Assembly: GCA_034336665.1 (NCBI GenBank)
Contig: JAPFBE010000013.1
Coordinates: 23,682,575 to 23,746,574, forward strand
DNA length: 64,000 nucleotides
Origin: Luscinia megarhynchos
Taxonomy: Eukaryota; Chordata; Aves; Passeriformes; Turdidae
Direction: 5' to 3'
Part shown: positions 18,440 to 32,400 of the stretch, in pieces
Layout: every line of letters starts with the position of its first letter
Numbering within the stretch: position 1 is the first letter of the stretch
Program-made: the position numbers and the translations under genes
Notes under the pieces: model-generated
What the model saw: the letters and a program-made list of their open reading frames with translations, nothing else
Database searches by the model: none
Told to the model about the DNA's origin: nothing

Positions 18440-20450
18440 TTAAGCAGGTGATGCATGTATGTTCTCATGCTGGTACTCTTCAGCCTTTCAGCTAAAATAG
18501 CAGTTCCCTTTCATTGGGATTTACCCATTTGATGTATTAATAGGCAGCAATCATATGCCCTCTTAACATTCCTTGGCTAGGCTAAAAAAAGCAAAGACCG
18601 ACTAGACTTCTACCATCACCTCTCCTTTTGTCCAGATCACTCTAGTGCCATTCTTTCCACTTGTTAGAAATTTCTTGCTCCTTTTTCAACTTTTTTGGAA
18701 AGTATTTTTCCATTTCTCCATATCAGTAATGCCTCTTTGTTTGGTCTCTTCTGCTAACGTTTACATTTTATCTCCAAGGTCATTAGTGAAGAGATGAAAT
18801 TATCTGGTGCCAAAACCAGTCCCCAAGGAATTTCACTAGCAATTACCCACAACTCTGTGTTTCAGGATCTCTTCATTAAACAATTTATTACCCTCTTTTT
18901 AGTTCAAGTGTGTATCCCTGCACTCCCCTGCTTTCACAACTTCCCAATCACCTTTGTGAAACCCAGATATCTTTCATATACCACATAATCAGTGTTTTAA
19001 AAATTATTTATTCTCCTACCCAAATATAAAAATTATAATAAACACTCTACCTTTCATACAGCCACATCAATTTTTGTCTCATTTTATGTGTACTTTCATA
19101 TCTTTAATTATTCCTATTTTATTCCAGGATAAAAAGAAAAGCTGTCCTAAGGTTTTGGGTCTGTAAGTAACTACCTCCCTTTTTTTGTTCCTTAATTTAA
19201 TTTAGGTAAAATTGTTGATACTAGGCAACTGTCTGGTCCCCATCCAACCTCTATCTGCACAGGTGGATTGTATATCAGTGCTATTAGATTTGCCACTTGA
19301 TCTGTCCCCAGGAACCTTACGAACAAATTTTGCCATGACCTCTGATAAGATCGTTTGTGTTTCCAGAAACTTTTAACCATCAACTTGTAATCCCCTTCTT
19401 CTGCACCATCTTTCCAGTAAAATGAAGTAAAACTTCTGGTTTCTGAAGCATGCCTACACTGCACAAAGGTCTGATGCCTTTCCTGTTCTTTTTTCCTCTA
19501 CAAAGAACTTCATTCAGCAACTCTGCCAGGAATATCTCACCTGGATATCTGCTGACTGACGTGTCCTTTTCTCTAAACTTTTTGACCTCTGCAATGTAGA
19601 TTTCTTTTCTGACCACTCCCATTTTTCACTGAGGATTTTTTTCCCCTAGTCAGCCACATTTTCTATACAGTTTCCTCCTGTTCTTTGGAAAAGTAAGTTA
19701 GCTATTTCAATATATGCCTGAATGCTTTCCACATACAAATACTAAAGAATTTTAGCTTCATCACTACAGTCTTATAACTTCTATGACCATTAATGTTTGG
19801 AGGCTGAAAAATCTTAGCTGTGGCCCCACGATATTTACTCTTCCATTTAATTGAAACACAATCAGCCTGGGCACAGCCAAGGTTAAAAGTTATCTTCTGC
19901 CACATTGTTCTGCAATGTCTCACTGCCTGTCAAGACCAGGTCAAACACAACAGCAGCTGTGGTTAGTTTGCCGCCTCTTTAGTGAAGGAGCAGGCAGTGC
20001 ATCCTAGAAATCCAAGGCCCAGCTTATGTTAGCAGCAATTTTTTTCTTCATGTATGAAGTTAAAACTTGTAGTAATGGCAATCCCTGGTTCTGCTTATTA
20101 TTCTAGAAAAATAAGAGACCATCATCAATATCCAGACACAACCTTGCATAACAGCAGCAGAACTACAGCTGTCTTTCCTCAAGGTGATTTGATCCCAAAC
20201 AAAATCTGTTTTACCACCTCTGCTCCTGCTTTTGCCTTTGCACTCAACAATATCATGCACAGGCAATAATGCACACACTCCACTGGCCTTTGCTCTTCTG
20301 AGCAGCACAGATCTTTCAGTCTCAGAGGTCTAGCCATGCCAGCTATCCATCCAGCCCCTGAAAGTCCTGGCATACACAGTCTGCATATTGCTCATGAGGT
20401 CCTTGTCTTAGCATTCAGGCACTTCCATTGCTTCTCCTAATTTCCCATAT
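18440..20450 (-). mobile_element. Ancient, heavily decayed LINE of the CR1/L3 group (minus strand)
   Basis: No frame is open, but short colinear stretches match the reverse complement of the better-preserved CR1 at 43.4-49.4 kb. Around 18560 (CCCTCTTAAC...GGCTAGGCTAAA) matches the block after reverse transcriptase that encodes SLEKRRLRG. Around 18780-18845 (TCATTAGTGAAGAGATG, then CCAGTCCCCAAGGAATTTCACT) matches the FADDTK-to-SVLGP part of reverse transcriptase. Around 19930-20000 (GACCAGGTCAAACACAACAG...GTGAAGGAGCAGGCAGTGCATCCTAG) matches the end of the endonuclease domain. Around 20412 (CTTAGCATTCAGGCACTTCC) matches its start. The order is right and the spacing is shortened. The boundaries are guesses, and the element may extend to about 21.3 kb. 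Confidence 0.45.
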
Positions 20451-22789
20451 ACATTGTTTATATAATCTTGGATAGAGTATTGATTTCCTGCTCAAACTTG
20501 TATTACAGTCCTGCTCTCATATATTCCTTTAGTCATCACTGTATCTTAATAGCTATGCTTTTCCTTCAACTAAACATCAAAAGCCAGGATGGAAATCGCA
20601 TAAGTCCCAAATAAAAAGCCATGACAAAATCCCAAGCCCTACTCCTTATATCTTAGTCTAAAGCCTCTCTTGGATGTCTCGCTCTGGGCAGGCTGTGCTC
20701 TTCCGCATGGACACTCAAGCTGCCAAGGAGGGTCCTCTTTCTCTGGATGACTTTAAAGAGAAAACACACTGCTGGCAGGAGTTCCCAAAGAATCTGTAAT
20801 GTCTGGGCCATGGATTTGCCCTTCTTCTCTTAGGACATGGTTCACTGAAGTATGTAAAGTGCCTTGAGCAGTATCTGCAGTCATCCTTCTTCTATTTCAG
20901 TGGGATTCTAGCTCCCTCATTTGTCTCAACATGAAAAGAATAATTGGGTTATTCTTTTTTCTTGACAAAAGCCTTTTCAAATCCAGATCCAGTGTAACAG
21001 GATTTGTCTTAAAGCCTTCCCACTCACACAGACCTATTTTCCCTGATGCTCCTGCTGGTCTCTAATTTTGTCTTTTCTCCTTACCGTTTGAAGTGCTTCC
21101 TGCAGCCCCTTCTTCTTTCCAGGTTTAGGAACTCATGCTTCCCTGGCATCTCAAGCAATCCCTATTTCTTATTTTCATTTTCTTCTATCTTCAGTTTTTC
21201 TCTCCTTCTTGTTGCTATTCCAGAAGCTTTTTCTTAAACTCCAAAAAAAAACAGTTGCAGGAAAGAACTTGCATGTGCCTGATAAACTCTGCTCTGTTTG
21301 CTCAGAAGGTATGGTAGGGATGACCAGAGTGCATTCCTCTCTACACTGAAAACCTAAAATCCCAAAAAGAGATTTGAGATTTCAGCAGCACAGAAGCTGT
21401 AATCCTAACTTAGATTGACCCAGAACCCAGCTCTGAAGTGGCCTGCTGATTTAAAGCAGCAAAGAAGGCTGTATCAGCACAAGGCAAAACATACAACAGC
21501 CTTTACTTTAGGGCAGCAATTACAAGTTTGAATTGAGAATCTCATTTCTTCAGGAGGTGGGAAGCTACTACTGCTTGCATCGTACATCACAGGGACAAAG
21601 GTTAAATAACCTGCCTCTGGTTGACAGAAGCCAGCTCCAGACACCTCTGTCGCTTGCCCCTTGGCACTAGAAGAGAGCTGCCAGGAGGTGGGGAGCTCAG
21701 TCAATGTGCCTCCACTGTAGATATCTCAGCCTAGCTTAGACAACACAGGTGGAGGCAGAAATGATGGATATATCTTCAGCACTGTCATCCAGGTGTTTGA
21801 GCCTCCCATCTAAACCACAGTCCTGCTCACATCTTGGATACAGCACTGTTGGGCACAGCACCACTGGGTAGCATTCCTTAGGTGGAACATGCATGCTTCC
21901 TCCACAAAGTTTCCATCCCAGATAGATGGGGTTGTGTTTTCCAAGGTGAGTGACATGATGCTCCCTCTTGCTGGGCCAAGGAGCAAATTTTCACAGCACA
22001 GGAAAGGACATTGTTGTCACAGGACCATCTCCCTCTACTCCCATTGGCCTTGCTCAAGGTCATGCTGCATGGCAGCAACAGGAATAGAGCTTGTGAATTC
22101 CTGCGCCTTATCCCACTTGACCCAGAGCCAGGCTCAGCTGGGAAAAAGCAGTATCTGTGCAAGCACAGTGGTGGTGTCCAGACGTTGTTGTGCAGCTCAG
22201 GAACAGGTTAACACTTGTGCTGAAACCCCCACCGTGCACACAATAGGCAGTGAGAGGTGCCAGCTCTGGAAGCTGGAGACCTGGGGACACACTGTGCTGG
22301 AAGTGCTGGGGCCCTATCCAGCTGCACCAGCACTCCTTTGCCCATGGGACTGCGAGCTCCTCCCTGGGAAAGCAGCAACGCCCTGCTGACAGCACTCCAG
22401 CCCTGGCAGGAAAACACTGCTTTTACATACAATGCCCAGATGGAGAGATTAATGCAGCAATGTTCAGCAATGCATGGTCCCATGGGTGAACGGTGTGCAC
22501 ACCTGGGAGCACATCTGCACTCCAGGATGCTTTTTGTGCTTCTTTTCACTATGTTCTGTGCTTGGTGATGCTTTTTCCTAGAGAGGCAAGGGAGTAGCAG
22601 AGTGCTCCCCCCATTACCCACCAAGCAGCTTCAGCTCTGCCCCAGAGGCCTCCTGGAAAGAGAATGTGGGGTTGTTTACCCTCAATGAGAGCTATCAATT
22701 CAGATAGTGTGGACCTTGGAGAGCCTGAAGGATTTGGGCACCCAACCACTACGGAGTAAAATGTACTACTTTGACTTCAGTGGAAAAGG

Positions 22790-23110
22790 TCACACATCAC
22801 AGGCTACTGCTAGCTAATGAGAAATAAGTCTGGACAATTAATCAATACACAATCTCCTCCACTAATCATATTGATGGAAGATGAGCTCCCTGCCCCCGGA
22901 AGGGCAAAGGCCATTGAGCTAAGCCATTTAGCAGCATTTATTTATATTGCTGGTGGTTCAATAATTTGAGTCTTGCCCAATAGCATCAGGCCTCTGAGGA
23001 TTGGGTAATATTGTCGAATTGGAAAATGAAATCCAACACAACAGGTATTACTAAGCAGAAAGAAAGCCTTTGAGTGGAAATGAACACTTTCAAGGGAAAA
23101 TACATACCTT
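22790..23110. promoter_or_regulatory. Candidate conserved noncoding / enhancer-like element
   Basis: A compositionally distinct AT-rich block packed with homeodomain- and bHLH-like words: CTAATGAG, CAATTAATCAATAC, CTAATCATATTGATGG, ATTTATTTATATTG, and CCAATAGCATCAG. There is no open frame and no repeat signature. Such density is typical of deeply conserved developmental enhancers. This is inference from motif texture only, since no alignment was possible. Confidence 0.25.
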
Positions 23111-23434
23111 TGCTCTACACTTCAACCACACACTTATCTAGAAAAGAAATTCTGAAATATTCCATGTAAATGGCCATAAAAATATTTTCTAGGGGGAATA
23201 CTTAAAAGAGTTGTCAAGGTCTCAGGACATATATTACTCTCATTTGCACCAGAATGCCTTTCTGTAGGAGCCTACCTATTCTATCAAAATAAAATTTGTC
23301 CCTCACTCATTCATCCAAAAACTTTTCCTCTTGCAGGCACAACCCATTTTGTAAGGTAGGTAAGGTGAGTTCACACTTGTGTAACTAAAGCCTATGTTGA
23401 AACACATGCACACCAAGGAACAGAGATGATGTCA

Positions 23435-23480
23435 TGGCACAGCTCTTTCAGTGGCACAGCTCTTTCAGTGACACAGCTGG
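23435..23480. repeat. 17-bp tandem repeat, about 2.7 copies
   Basis: The unit TGGCACAGCTCTTTCAG occurs at 23435-23451 and 23452-23468 without change. A third partial copy (TGACACAGCTGG) follows. Confidence 0.9.
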
Positions 23481-26400
23481 TTTCCTGGCTTCCCAATACA
23501 AATCCTGCTTTTTCTGAGCTGCAGAGAAGCAGGTGGTAAAACTGTTAATTGGAATATGCAGATTGTCTCTGCCTGGTGTGTGGTGCTTAGGCTGTCCATG
23601 CAAAAGCTTACAGCACCCTTCCGCTGCACTACATAAACAGTGGAGAAAGGCACTGGTGCTCCCAAAGAAGCTGTTTACTTACACAGTTGCCTGCTGGTAC
23701 TTGTTTACACAGTACTACTGACAGCCACGAAATCTGCTTGTATAGCTTTGGAGACGGCTCAAACTCTCTGTTCTCAGACAAGTGATTAATGGTGTATGGA
23801 GAGAAATTGGGACTGAGGATAAAACCAAGCTTTCAAAACAAGAGCCTCTGATCTCAAACTGAACAAACATTTCTCCTTGCCTGTGTCAGTTAGTTTGATT
23901 TCCAACAAAAGAACATATTGCTTGGGAAACCACAGCCACAGCAATGAATTACTTTCCTACTAGCCAGAGAAACTTCTCTCAAGCATCCTGTCCAGTTCTC
24001 TCAAACCAAGTTGAAGGCAGAGTTGCCTCTGCAAGCAGCTAGTGCAAATGAAGCTCAGAGGTGGGTGTCCCACCTCAGACCTTGTAAGGAACAAGACAAA
24101 ACTCTTCAGAGCCCCACCTCATTATTAACTCTTACTTATAAATAGCCATAGGGCCAACCTATGCTCAGAAGATGCACCCAATCCTGCCTGCACCAGATCC
24201 AAACATGAAGGCATCAAGGGAGCACCCTTTGAAAGGACTACAGAAGCCAGAACAGTATTTTCTCACAGTTTGAAAGGATGTCTGAACACGAAAGAATAAA
24301 TAGCATCGGCAAAGAGGTGCTCCATGCAAACAGGTCTGTGGCAGCAACACAGATAGCGACAGCAGCAGCCCAAGGCACAGTGTCTGGATGACATGGTCAG
24401 ATAAGGCCAGCCTTCCCCTGTGTTCACAGAATGTGTGAAATGTGCTGGGTGATTATTAACTGCTCTGAAAGTCCATGGATTTTGGCCTACATGCACAGAA
24501 CACACATGCAAGTATAGACTCATATGTGTACGTATGCACATGACATTGTTTACGTACTCATGCTATGGAAAGTGCATCCAGCCCAAAGCCCTTGCCTCAG
24601 GCTCTGCCAATAACTGATGGCATCTTGCTGAAAAGTGCTCTAAGCACTGTGTGAGCCTCTTCCAGCTGAGCCCACAGAGAACACAGCTATTGTGTGGGCC
24701 AGAGCCTTCCTGCTATGCCAGCGCACGCAAAGGCTGACGTTTCATAAGCTCACTGCCATCGGGAGGACAAAGTCCCGTTGAGTGGACATTGGTTCTGCCT
24801 TCCCTTGCAGATCGCAAGGGATCGGCTGAACTCAAGTTTGGCAGCCTCCTGCGGTATGGTGCAAGGCTAGCCAAGCATGTGAGGTAGAGCCATTATCAGT
24901 GCCCTGTTCCTGACAAAGTGAAGACATTTTCTTTCATCTCAAACTAATATTTGTTCCTCTTCTTCCAAGAGGAAAAAAGACGCATGCTGTGCCAGATCTC
25001 CTGCTGTGATACATATCTCCTAATCTCTAGTATGGTTACAGGGAGGCTGCAGGCATAAGAAAATGCATAAACATTTGAATCCAGGATAACATTCTGAAAT
25101 CAAGGTGTAAAGTAGAAACAATAAATAAAAGTTCTTTGGGAAGAAGGGAAGACAAAATTACCTAATTCCATGGTTTTCCTACCACAATGGCTAAGGAAGT
25201 TAAGGTTTACAGAGGGCAAGTGAAGAAGGCTGGTCCAGTCCCTTTTAGGAGAAAGAGGGTGCTGACTCCTCAGATTCCATATCCTGCTATCTCCTCAGTC
25301 ACTTTTACCACCAGGGGCAGCAAAGATGAAGTTCTAGGACTTTTCTAGCACTTTAGTCCTGATGAAGGGCACAGACAAGTCAGCCTCATGAGTTAGCCAA
25401 GATATTAAGCACTGAAGGAACTTCTTTCTCCGGAGAGTAATCTTAATTCTTCATGACTTTTGTGTATTTTCTTTATAGCTTGAACCTATCCATGAACTAG
25501 ATTCACTTGTATTCCTGCTTAAAAATATTCCACTTATAAACACTGACTTAGAGCTGAGCTGAACCTAAGTGATGTGACATGTACTGGAAACACCTTGCTC
25601 CTGCCAGAATGCTGAATATTTTACACAGAGCTGTTCTGGGAAGCTGCTTGCATGTGTATTGGCCATGATGTAGTGGAGATACTGAGAGTCCTCAAACCAC
25701 TGAGATGCAAGGTCCTGGTTCTGGGTAGGCAAAACAGGATGCCTGGTTACACAGGAGTGTCTGTTCCTCTGCAAAGATTTGACCAAGACTCTAAAAAGCA
25801 AGAAGGCAGGGCAGAGGCTCAACTCAGTGGGTCACTGGGAACTAGTTCAGAATGACCTAAGGATGACCAGACTGCCCTCATATCTTCAATCATGCGAGCT
25901 CTCAAGAAATCCCAATGGAGAAGGCACTAGAGAGGATTTTGCTATGTGTGCTTGCAGCTCCTTGAGTCAGCCAATTTTGGAAATAGAGGACTAACATTCA
26001 TTAAACATTTTGCAGTTAGGTCTTGTCCAGAGCCAGTTGATGACACACAGCTTCTGAACTGCTCAGAGAGGCAGAGAGGAAAAAGAGAGAAAAGATCCTG
26101 TATGGCTCATGCCACCAGTAAACATACAGAAGTGGAAAGCAAGTGGACTACAGGTACCAAGAGGCAGTTTTCAAATCAGTCTCATGTCTTTTGCACCTAT
26201 GTCTCCTCTGAACTGGAGCTGTTTTACATCCATCCAACTCAGAGCACAGGCAAAGAGGTGGGCTTTGCCCCCACTCCCTGTGAAAGGATGGGCCCTTCCT
26301 TGCTTCAGGAAGGAATGAAAGAGTGTAGTGAGCCTGAAGCAGGCCAGACTTTCAGCTGTGTCTTTTATTCATGTCCGGGCTTTCCCCAGTCTTTACAGAT

Positions 26401-29400
26401 ATGGGCCCCTTCATACCATCTCCCTGTGGTGTTGTCTGGAGGGGAGGACAGAGAGCAGAGTGAAGGACAGTGATAAAATGGACCACACAGTCCTGGAGTG
26501 CCATGTGTCCTTTACTCAGCAGCTTTTCTTTCCCTTAGCAGCCCACTGAACATTCTTTGCAGGTTACTACAGACCTCTGACACAGCACCTGCACCCCTGA
26601 AGCAAAGGCAGGGTTTGGATGGGTGACTCTGGAGGTACGAACAGGTCAAAGGGATACATCAGGAATGCAGAGATACCCAGCACCACACAAGGGACAAAGC
26701 CCAGTGTCACAGCCAAGAGGTTACAGGGCAGGCTGGACAGGTGTGTGCAGCCCGTGGGGTCATGGGCGAGGGAGGTGAGCACTGCTGTGCTGTGTGATGC
26801 ATGAGGGAGTAGGACAGGCCCTCGTCACATGTCTCACAACCACTATGGCTGGGCACCAGCAGGCCTGCAAAACACAGCTAGCCAGCCTTAGAGCATGCAC
26901 ATTTCTTGACTCCTCAGTCTATTCCAGGCACTCCTTCTGCATCCAGGGGACAAGGGTCACTGCAGTCTTTTCACAGGGTGCCAGTGAAGCAGTGGGGAAA
27001 GAGCCAAGGTAAACACTTGAAAAAAAGCAAAAGCCACCACAAGCACAACTGATTGAGCCCAGCAGGAGCAGGCGTGTGCTCTGTGTTCACCCTTTAAACA
27101 ACATTCAGAAAAGTAGTATTATAAGTCAGTGGCTGCCTCCGAGGAGGCAGGAGTCTTGGCTGCCATGGCCAGCCCTGCCAGTCCCTTTACTCTTTGGCTT
27201 TGCCTAGGCCACAAGATTTCTATGTTTCTCTTTCCCTGCTATTACAGCATGTGGCAAAGCAGAGGTAGTCCTTCCAACACCTTTGCTTTCTTTGAGAGGG
27301 CAGCAAAGGATCAACTCATCTTGGCACTGGCCAGCGAAGATAGGGACAGCAAAATGCCTGCGTCAAGTACAGAGGCTGCCTGCAGAAGTGCTTGGAGCAC
27401 AGAGCCTCTGGAATTAAATCCCCAGGGAAACAGCCACTGTTGCCCATCTATTATTTACTTCCAGCCACAATGTTCACCCTCCACAGAGCCACTATGCTGC
27501 GTGGTGAAAGGCAGAGATTTGGGCATCTGTCTCAGATGGCATCTGGACATTATGGACAAGAGCCAAACATCTAAGATACACCTGAGTCCCATGGCCTGAC
27601 CCACCCCCTGCCAGTATCTCAGTTTCTACCCCTCAGCCAGGGCCCTCCTGCAGCTGGTGGACTCCCATCTGCTGAGGTCTCAGCCCATGCACACTTTTTA
27701 CCACAGCACATGCCCTTCATGGGCCTCCCATGTCTGCCAGGCTGAGCAGCCACAGAGGAGAGACTCTTCTCCCTCTGTGTAAGAGAAAAGGCATCAGAAA
27801 GGCTTCGCAGAAGACAAACAAGACCAGCTGTCTTCTATCCCCTCTCAGAGCTGAGATGACCTGTTATTTCAACTAAGGGGACCCTTCTCTGAGTGGCTGG
27901 TGTCTGTGGATCTCACCCGTAAGTCCTCATATTTTCCTGTGTGTCAGTCAAGTGAAACTAATCACAGATGCTTTTTAAAGTACTGGATGCTATCTCACCA
28001 GAGACTATTTCTTTAATTGTGCTGCTAGTGGACAGCCTACCAGGGCCTCTGTACCTTGTCCAGGAGTTATTTTATCTAGATGTTCAGGGGAAGCTAGGTG
28101 GAAATTGTGCTAGCCTTGAAATGCCAAAAGTAACTTGTAAATATTTCCTTCCAGACCCTGAAATGTTGCTAGTAGAAGTGTGTTTTCTGAAAGGAAATGG
28201 CTCCAGACCTAGGCTAAGAGCAGGGGGGAGATTATTCATGGAAATCAATTCCCTGAGGTTCTGTATCATTTTCACCTGTCTTTCCAAACCCCCCACCTTT
28301 ATGAAAACCAAATGCATCACTCTTCCAGGGAGGTGAAGTGAGAGCAGCTTCCAGCAGATGAAAATGTGCTCATTCTGAAAAGGTTTCTTTGATTGCATGG
28401 AATAGATTTTCTACTGTGCAGCAGATTTATGTGAGGAACAGCAGTGGAACAGGGCATAATGACTCAATTTTGTTTAATAATTAGCTCACATGGTCTCTGA
28501 GTGCCACGTGTTGCAGAAACTGCAAGGCAGTGACACTATGCCGGTGAGAGAATAAAGCAGCAGGTGGGCAATAAGGAAAAACCCATTTCTCCTCCTGCTC
28601 ACTGATGTTGTGCCCTGAGCAGTTCTGGGGTCTTCTAACCTGAAGCGTGCTGTCCGAACAGCTCTTAGAACTCTGCAGGAGCTCAGAGTATTTGAACAAA
28701 ACAACTGATACTGAGGTAAATTTTTTCAATAGGGAACATATAGCAACTATTTCAAAGAGCAAAGACAAACTATGCAGCAAGAATTAATGAGAGCCAAAAT
28801 TCATCTCATTGCATTTTCCAGCTGCCATCAAGAAGCTCTATCTTTCAACCCACCACTGCTTGGTTTGCAAATGGCCAGGAAATGCTTTACAGTGAAAAGA
28901 TACAAGTTTCAGGAGAATTTGCTGGAAACTTTTCACCAAACTTTTCTCGAATTTATTGCCACTTCCTCAGAACCAGACAAAAAAATTTTTTTGGAGAAAA
29001 TATGCTTTCAGAGAACTTGTTAGCTTGAAATACTGTTGAGGGAATCCCTTTTCTAGGTATCGTAACATTTTTTTTGACATTTTGACATTAAAGAAAAAAA
29101 ATTCCCTAAAGATATACAGTACTTAGTCATTAAAAACCAGAAGGCTAGATATAGTAATATGGTTCTAAAAAGGCCATTTTAATGTTACTGAAATAAAATA
29201 TTTCAAAAAGGGTTTCCTTTCCCCTAGCAAAATATCAGTTATTTGAAAGGTTAGTGATTTTAATTTTTCTCCAAATATAAGATAGACCTCTTTCCACAAA
29301 ATTTCAAACCTTTGGGAAAGGAGAAATCTAAGCTCAGTTTGGCTTTTAGAAAAGCAGAAAACAATAAAGTAGAATACAATTTGGTTGGAAAAAGAGAAAA

Positions 29401-32400
29401 ATCTCAACCAGAATAATTTCCTGGAGTGAAAACAGCCCTAAGGTTATCAGATACACTTGCACTTGAGGCAGCTGTAGTTTTAGCAGCACTTCCCTTCCTG
29501 ACCAAACACCTGAGATAGTATCAAGTCCACATCGCCTGGGACCTGAATCCTGGTCCTATATCTCTGTCTATTTTAAGGCATATCCCATACACGGTCCTTT
29601 CAGCTCCTCACAGTCAGGAATGTGGCTCTTCCTGGAAACCACCTGCTCAGGGAGACAGCTGGACTTTTACTGAGAGTCAGATCTATGCCACAGCCCCTCC
29701 CAGACACTATAAGTTGTCCTACTCACAGAGTATCACAAACTCAGCACTCAGGACAGACCAGCAAATCAGGGAGGCACTTTGATTTACTCAATTATCGCTT
29801 CTTACCAGCCCTCAGGCATCAGATCATGGTTCAGGTACAATCTGACACCCACATTCTCCCCACAAGTTTCCTGTACAGGCCTCGTCTGCCCTCTGCACTC
29901 ATCAGGCTGTGAGTCCTGCTGATAGCTAGTGCCAGGTGACTGCTGCTCCATATCCTGTGGAGGCTGTCAGCCAAGCTTTGTCACTCTGCCTCTCCAATGG
30001 TCTGAAATGACCTTCAAGAGACATTTGCTGCAAGGTGAAAGTGTGCTAACAGGTTGAAGCTGGTCACTCACATCCAAGGATTAGAGCAAATGAACAAACA
30101 AGGTTTGGCGAGGTTTGATTTGCCTGCAACACATCCATGTCTAAAACTCAGATCTGCAAGGCCAAAAGCAGAAGCTAAGAAGAGCCAAGGGCCAAGGTAA
30201 CCCAAATTCAGAGAACTGGAGGATTCTCAACTGGGCTGCCTGGGACGAGGATGAGAGCTGATGAGAAGTGGGAGAATACTATTGCAGACCATGTCTAACT
30301 GGGTACTAAATTGTGGATGCAAGTCAGTGCCCTATCTTTTCTCCTACATTCAGTCCCATGGAAATTCTGTATGATGGCATCATCCTTGGATCAAAGAGAG
30401 AGAGAAAAAGTCCAAACCACTTCAGTAATGGACAAGTTCCAGAAGAGATCCTTGAAAGTCCTCCCTCAGCTGAATGTCCTAGTAATCTTCTAGTGGTTCC
30501 TGAGAGGCCTAACACAGATTTTTTTCTGCCCTGTGACTGCTAAACTGTATCATGTTCTTTTATTTACCCTCTGAGTAACTCAAGAACAAACTGACTGGGG
30601 GGATGGACAACTGCACATTGGCACCCCAAGACCATCAGGTGGTTGCTTAATTCCTTCAGAGGAGGGTTGAGGGAAGAGGAAAGTGTGGAGGATCTCAACA
30701 GACCTCAAATTCCTGCTTTTTTGCATAGCAGCACCACATGCCTCCTGAAATGCCAAGTCTGTAAATCAGTGCCCAATCTCAGGGCATAGTGAGGAATTAC
30801 AGCTAAAGATCTCCCTCTTCAGCCCTTGAACATGCAAAAGGTAGCTCCACAATTCCTCCCAGGGCCATCCAGCTCAGTGATGTGTGACTAACACCTTCAT
30901 TGGCCAAAGACTAACAACCTCCCTCACGTGACCTTACATAACTGTTCATCTATTCCGTTAATGAATGAAGCTTGAGAAAATTTCCATTGCCTAAGGCCCT
31001 TAGGGGAAAATGCAAGAGCACTGTCTCCACCTTTTGTGTGCCAGTGTGGGATTTTCCTATGGATTAACTGAGTACAGTAGTATTATTTTCTGTTTGCTGT
31101 CATTGGTAACTGAAATGGTAAGCTAACTGTTGGGTGCCAAGGGGGTGAAGGAAAAAGAAAGGAGTCTCTCCCTGAGCCAGAGGAAACAGGAGACTCCTCC
31201 TGCCAGGAGGGGCAACAGGAAAATCATTGGATCACCAGCGTGGTCAGGGACTGCACCTATTCCCAGGCAAAAGCTGTTCTGTTTACTCAGCCCTGAGTGG
31301 AGCCAAAACACCTCCCAGCTCCTCCTCAATCCCAGCACAGATCCAACTGTGCCAACCTGCTGGTATCCTGTGGGCAAGACCCAGTCCTGGGGCTGGCAAA
31401 CAGTCCTCTCTGGCCTGCCATGGTCAGGATAGAGCAGTCTGAAGCTGAGCAGCAGTAGAGAAGGGTTATATGCTCCTCTTGGGTATATATTGGCAAGTCA
31501 GAGGTACCCACTCCAGCATTTACAGCAGGTAGGAACTGGAAGAAAGATGGGAATACCCCAGTATTTCTAAAATCCCCTACCAATGCTTCAGATTTTCCCA
31601 TTTTTTGCCATTTCACTGTGGTGCTGCCTAAGACAGAAATTATTTCTATCATAAAAGTCCGCCTGCCAGTGGTAAACTGGGTAGGGGAGAGGTCAACCTC
31701 TCCCCAAAGAATGTAACACAAAGGTGCTTGCAAGTGCTAGAGACACATGATTTTCAGAAATAGGATTCGTGTTGTTCTCTGAGGATGTACTTTGGAATCA
31801 AGGAATATTTTGGATGTGCAGCATGGTCTCCCCATGGTGTGGGCTACAAATCTCATGGTTTAGGAATGTTGCTGAAGATAAGAAGATAACTAAGTTGAAC
31901 AGCACATGACTGTACTACCATGATGGAAGTGGCAGCACTGAAATAATGTCAGATGCTCCTTTTTCAGTTTTTGGGAAGAAAATGCAAATGCTGCTCAGGC
32001 TTCTGTAATGCCTGGTCCATGAGCAGTGATAAGTAAATATTTAACTGCAGAAAGAACATTCCTTTCCAGAGACTGAAGCAGCCAAGTTAATCAGTTCCAG
32101 ACTCTATTCAAGTCATGGGTGTCAAGAGGACAATACAAGTTCAAAAACCTTGAGGATGTTCAAAGTCTGCTATTACACCTCAGTAATTGCCATGTCTTCC
32201 CTGGGACACTAAAAAGGAAGATATTTTCACCTGCTGAGAAAGCAGGATGATGAACTCATTCAAAGTCATGCTTCATTGGGTGGGGGAAGTCTGAAGTATA
32301 TGGCAAACAGGAGTTTGCAGATCTTCTTGTTATATCCAGATGGTACTTCAGAAACTTGGGAGAGGAGGCTGCTGCAGCAGCTGGACTAGGAAAGCCCTCA

